Positions 60,119-64,000 of a stretch of 64,000 nt of DNA are shown piece by piece. The position numbers and the translations under genes were made by a program. Under the pieces are notes generated by a model, which was not told where the DNA came from, searched no databases, and saw nothing but the letters and a program-made list of their open reading frames with translations. Source of the stretch: Dryas octopetala. Its lineage: Eukaryota; Streptophyta; Magnoliopsida; Rosales; Rosaceae. The stretch covers positions 19,174,630 through 19,238,629 of the forward strand of contig OY992837.1 in assembly GCA_963921425.1 (NCBI GenBank), read 5' to 3'. Position 1 is the stretch's first letter. Each line of letters begins with the position of its first letter.

Positions 60119-60171
60119 ATATTAAAACTAGTTTTTTTTTTTTTTTTGGCCAAGTATATTAAAACTAGTTC
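60119..60171 (-). mobile_element. tiny retroposon: poly(A) tail plus a few bases of a LINE or SINE end
   Basis: A 15-bp direct repeat ATATTAAAACTAGTT (60119-60133 and 60157-60171) flanks a T run (17 Ts counting shared bases) followed by GGCCAAGT. Read on the minus strand this is a few 3'-terminal bases (ACTTGGCC) and a poly(A) tail with a target duplication. That is the signature of target-primed reverse transcription cut very short. Confidence 0.7.
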
Positions 60172-60196
60172 AAAGGGCCTTGGATATATAACTTAC

Positions 60197-60537
60197 AATA
60201 GAGGGGGTAAGAATGGTTGGTTGTACGACCACATCTTGGCCGAGAGGATCAAGACCTTCCATGGACAAAGGAGAGGTTGGCCCTAAGGCAATCTCCTCGA
60301 TAAGGGTAGGCTGCATTATTTATCAAAGTTAGGAAATTGTACTTGGTGGTTGAAGGGAAAATAAGTAAGATGAAATACCTCTGTCGGAACTTCAGCCTGC
60401 AACGAAACATCGCTGGGGAGCTCAACTGATTCCTGCACCTGAGTGATCATACAACGATCACATAAGCTTACAGCTAGGAACCATAAGTAGAATTATTCAA
60501 GTGTTAAGTTACTTACGGTGACCTCAGTTTCCATGGC
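60197..60537 (-). pseudogene. fragment of a spliced gene, three phase-0 exons, unidentified
   Basis: Read leftward. Exon a (60537-60517, AMETEVT) lies between TACTTAG and GTAAGT. Exon b (60438-60379, exactly 20 codons, VQESVELPSDVSLQAEVPTE) lies between CACTCAG and GTATTT. Exon c (60310-60197, exactly 38 codons, starting PTLIEEIALGPTSPLSMEGL and ending PTILTPSI) lies between AATGCAG and GTAAGT. All three are open, multiples of three and in phase 0, which is unlikely by chance. The acidic, Pro/Val-rich protein resembles linker regions of transposon-borne or plant-specific proteins. I cannot name it. It is cut off on the right by the LTR at 60572 and loses support on the left at about 60190. 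Confidence 0.5.
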
Positions 60538-60571
60538 CTAAGTAATTACGGTCGGGGTATCCTACGGCAAG

Positions 60572-63500
60572 TGTGAGACCCCGTACTTTTCAAAGATTTA
60601 TTTTAAATATTTTAAGAATTTATTTTGATCATTTTGGAAATTTATTTGGAAAATAAAAAGGGTTTTGATATAATTTTTAATTTTTGTTTTAAATTGGGCT
60701 TGACTCAAAGTTGACTTTTAAAATTAGTGGACTTATGATTTTGACTTTGGGCTTGTTGGGTAGGTCTCGAGTCCATGAGTTTGTAGACACGAAGCACGCG
60801 TAAATCAGAATTACGGTTTGGATTTTAAGGACGTTCAATGTGAAGGGCATTTATGTAATTTTGTGTGGAAGGGTTTTAAAAACCCAAAATCAGTTTTCTC
60901 TCTCTCCCCACGTCTTTGTCTCTCTCGCCTCTCACACTCGCCGCGCCTGCCATCGACGCGTGGACGCTCGTCCGGCGGCGGATGGAGGGGGACGAAAGCT
61001 CCCCGAGCTCGCCTTTCCTCCCTTCTCCTTCCTCTGTGCACCGTTCAGCCCAGAAATCCTCCAAACCCGAACCTAGTTCAAGGCCGATCGGGCCTCCGGT
61101 GACGACTCGTCTTTTCCGGCGGAGTTGCAACGCCGCACCACCTCATAAAGGCTCCTCTCAACCTCCTGAACACGACGACAAGCTTCGATTTCTCCGGCAA
61201 CCCCTCACAAAGCGAATCGAAAGATTTATGGCCGACGGCTTCTTCGGCTAGTTTCGAGCTTTTCCGGCAATAATTGACTGTCAACCCAGGTATAGAAGTT
61301 GACCTTTTCAACATCTTCTTCGTACCTATGTAATTCGTTTAGTTTGATTTTGAGTTTTGAAAATCGTGCAGGTTGACCACCACGGACCACCGTGGGTCCC
61401 GCTGTGTTTAGTCATGCCGATTGCTTGAATTGTTGGTTTTTGGCCTCTGGCCAGTCATTCGAAGCCAGTGGGTGAGTTTATGTCTATTTTGTATGATGTT
61501 CTAAGTCGGGCAACCACCGTGTGTGATGGAAGCAGCCCGTTTTGGTCGCTTAGCGACCGTTTGTGTTTATGAATCCTCATTTAAGTTGGTTGTCTGGTCT
61601 TAACAAGCACATGGGCTCAAGAAATCTCATTCTCGATGTCGTTATGCTACCAGATTTGATATCCGAGCAATAGTGCCGTGAAGGGCATTTCGGTCATTTC
61701 ACATGTTTGCACTGTGAGTGAAAATTATGTGGTTATATTGTTGAGTACCGTGGATGAATTGTCTGTTTTGTGTGATTTGTTGCTTTATGTTAGAAGAGGC
61801 TAAGTGTAGGATTTGAATCATGAGAATGTAGTGACGAGGATTCGAGACTAAGGGATTAATTGGGAATTATAGAGATGCTATGACGATAATTGTTGAATTA
61901 GAGAAGAAATGTTTATTGTCGAGGTAAATGAATAAGAATTAGGCAGTTATTATACAAAATGATCAATTAATTATTGAGGAAGTGTTGGTATGATTTGAGT
62001 GACAAACAAGTGAGGGGTCGTGAGTAGGAATCAACTTCGGAAAGGATTCAGCATAATTCGGAGTAAACAGTGAGTGGACCTTGTTTTATAAATGTTTTAA
62101 GAATAAATTTTCTGACAGCAAGTGTTGATGATGATGCATATGTAGAGATGAATCTAAAAAGAAATATAAGGGGCATGAATATATTGTTAAATAATGATAG
62201 TTATGAGTTAGTTTCGAGAATGTTGTGATTGAGGTTGTGCGAGAATACCTGCCTGCCCGTACATCAGTTCGCTCTGCATGGGAAGTGGCGAACCTAGTTA
62301 CCTGCTTGCTCGTGTATAGATTCGCTTTGCACAAGAAGTGGCGAGCATTCATGCATGCTCGTGTATAAATTCGCTCTACAGGAGAAGTGGCGAGCATCCC
62401 TGCATGCTCGTGTATAGATTCGCTCTGCACGAGAAGTGGCGAGTATTCCTGTCTGCTCGTGCATCGATTTTCTCTGCATGAGAAGTGGCGAGCATTCCTA
62501 CCTGATCGTGCATCGATTCACTCTACACGAGAAGTGGCGAGCATCCTGCCTGCTCGTGCATCAAGATCACTCTACACGGGAAGTGGCGAGCATACCTGCC
62601 TACCCGTGCATCGATTCGCTCTACACGGGAAGTGGCGATCTTATCTACTTGCTCGTGCCACGGGATATGGCGAGCTTAATTTCCTCAATGTATGACCAGC
62701 AGTTCCCCGGGTACTAGTGTGGCATGATTGAGGTTTCACTTATGGAGTATTTTGAGAGTATTAATTGTTCTTCAAAGATCGATTTACAGTTTTAAGATGA
62801 TTTAAAAATAGATTTGAGAAATGGTTTTAAAATTGGGGGATTTGAAAGAGTGATGTGAGTAAAATTAGATAAATTGATTTGTTACTTTGCTTGCATGTAT
62901 GCTTTTGTTTGGTAAGACTTGGTTTGGCTAGGACTTGGTAAAGTCTAGGCTTGAATCTTTGAGAATAGAAATGAGGATGATTATGCATTGAGATTATGGG
63001 TTAGGATGTGAATAGTTGATGTTGAGGTTAATCGTTGACGTTTAGGCATTTGAATCGCTGAATTGATTTATTATTATTGGTGGATTTTATGTAAATTGAG
63101 GAATTATGATTTTCTTGACGTTTGGATTATTGGTGATTGGAATATTATGTGATTGAGAAATTACAGACTTATGAAGATTAATTCTTTATGCCTTGGAATT
63201 AATGTGAATATTTTGTGGATTTTATTTTGTGATAATTGAGAAAAAGTATTTTGAGGCCATGTGATTAATTATTGAGGATTTTTATGAAGTCGATCATTTC
63301 ACTCATACGAGCTCTACTGAGCTTACCGGGTTGTTTGTTTGAATGACCCAGTCTACCATGGATATGGTGCAATGTGGTTATTTGTGTTTTGCAGGTTAAG
63401 CAGGTTGAAAAGGCAGTGAGGAGAAGACGAGGTAGTGAGACCCAATTTAATTTGATTTTAAACTAATTTTAGAAAGTGATTTTACATAAATGCTTTTGGG

Positions 63501-63623
63501 CTCGCACACTGTTTTATAATATGTATTTATTTATTATGTTAAGTGCATGGCTTATTCTTTGAAAATGGGTTTAAACGGCAATGTTTCAATATGTTTATTG
63601 GGCCCGAGGTTAGGGGCGTTACA
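60572..63623 (+). repeat. 5' LTR of a plus-strand Tekay-B element
   Basis: Begins TGTGAGACCCCGTA and ends GGGGCGTTACA. 3052 bp. The conserved block is at 60690-60830, the CT-rich leader at 60897-60950, then a GC-rich stretch to about 61260, the CATTTCGGTC block near 61688, and a hairpin array at 62240-62680. A primer-like site follows at once, so this is a 5' LTR and the element continues beyond the window. Open frames in the leader are overlapping on both strands and not gene-like. Confidence 0.88.
62240..62680 (+). repeat. hairpin minisatellite in the Tekay-B 5' LTR
   Basis: About eight units of roughly 48-51 bp. The arms CTCGT/ACGAG and CCCGT/ACGGG occur in different units, a matched change on both sides of the stem. 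Mixed units give G-U pairs. Confidence 0.9.
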
Positions 63624-64000
63624 GATTGATATCAAAGCTAGACCCGGCCGGATGTGTGTGGATTACAAGACCCAAGGACCAAGACCCTGAGTGGGCGACT
63701 GCGCGAGGCAGTGGTGAGCTACCAGGTGAGAAGAAGTGAGTGATCCCACACTACCCGGGTGAGGAATGGTGATGTTACAGAAGGTTTGAGAAAATAGTTT
63801 GAGAAAATCAGTTGAAAAAATTGTTTAAGAAAGCCAAATTGAGAAATAAAATGATTTTCAAGTCATTTCAAAAAAGAATTTTATTTGAGCCATGCAAAAA
63901 ATTTGAAAAAGTTTTGAGAAATGTCCCCTGCACTGCCATCGTCTCTCTGCTCCTCAGCAAGTTCAGGAAAGTTGAAGTATGAGACTTAGTATGAGGTTTG
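63624..64000 (+). mobile_element. start of the Tekay-B element interior
   Basis: TGATATCAAAGC (63627-63638) differs at two bases from the initiator-Met primer site. The rest is untranslated leader before gag; no gag is reached. The right end of the element lies outside the window. Confidence 0.75.

Noticed and set aside
1-64000. tRNA, rRNA, or microRNA genes
   Set aside because: I saw no cloverleaf, rRNA motif or long near-perfect foldback apart from transposon ends and the LTR hairpins; a tRNAscan-SE or Infernal run would settle it.

Overview
This window looks like eudicot nuclear DNA made almost entirely of nested transposable elements. The evidence is tRNA-iMet-type primer sites, Tekay/Del-type Ty3 (Gypsy) retroelements with a chromodomain, two CACTA (En/Spm) DNA transposons with plant GT-AG introns, and a captured piece of the plastid SRP receptor gene cpFtsY. 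I found no intact host gene. The only host-like remnants are the cpFtsY exon (25372-25467) and three small phase-0 exons on the minus strand (60197-60537).

Layout, reading the nesting from the outside in. Positions 1-565 are the end of an LTR (LTR-E). It meets head to head a minus-strand relative, LTR-D, whose pieces lie at 561-1232, 8968-9041 and probably 57940-60112. LTR-D was hit by element A1 (1238-8962, TSD GCCAA) and probably by LTR-C. LTR-C runs from 9042 to 57939 in six pieces adding to about 4.46 kb. LTR-C in turn received CACTA-1 (9078-19825, TSD AGG), CACTA-2 (19941-28954, TSD AAC), A2 (30483-38482, TSD GTTTG), solo LTR A4 (40096-43214, TSD TGAGG) and a Tekay-B solo LTR (44144-57683). 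CACTA-2 was itself hit by solo LTR A3 (21045-23833, TSD TGGGG). The Tekay-B solo LTR was hit by A5 (44156-54790, TSD CCCCG), a full-length gag-pol element. At the right, 60572-63623 is the 5' LTR of a plus-strand Tekay-B element that runs out of the window.

A1 to A5 are one family coded on the minus strand. A5 carries gag, protease, RT, RNase H, integrase and chromodomain. A1 and A2 have only about 1.5 kb between their LTRs, share a non-coding interior and look like a non-autonomous branch. LTR pairs of A2 and A5 are nearly identical, so both insertions are recent; A1 is much older.

CACTA-1 has perfect 29-bp inverted ends, a broken TNP2-type transposase gene and, downstream in the same direction, a 12-exon gene joining a Transposase_24-like domain to a Ulp1-type (C48) protease. 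CACTA-2 keeps a relative of only the last Ulp1 exon plus captured host sequence. The most interesting signal is that all Tekay LTRs here (families A and B) hold a tandem array of 48-57 bp units. Their arms form a hairpin that is re-made with different bases in each lineage, including covarying pairs inside one array.
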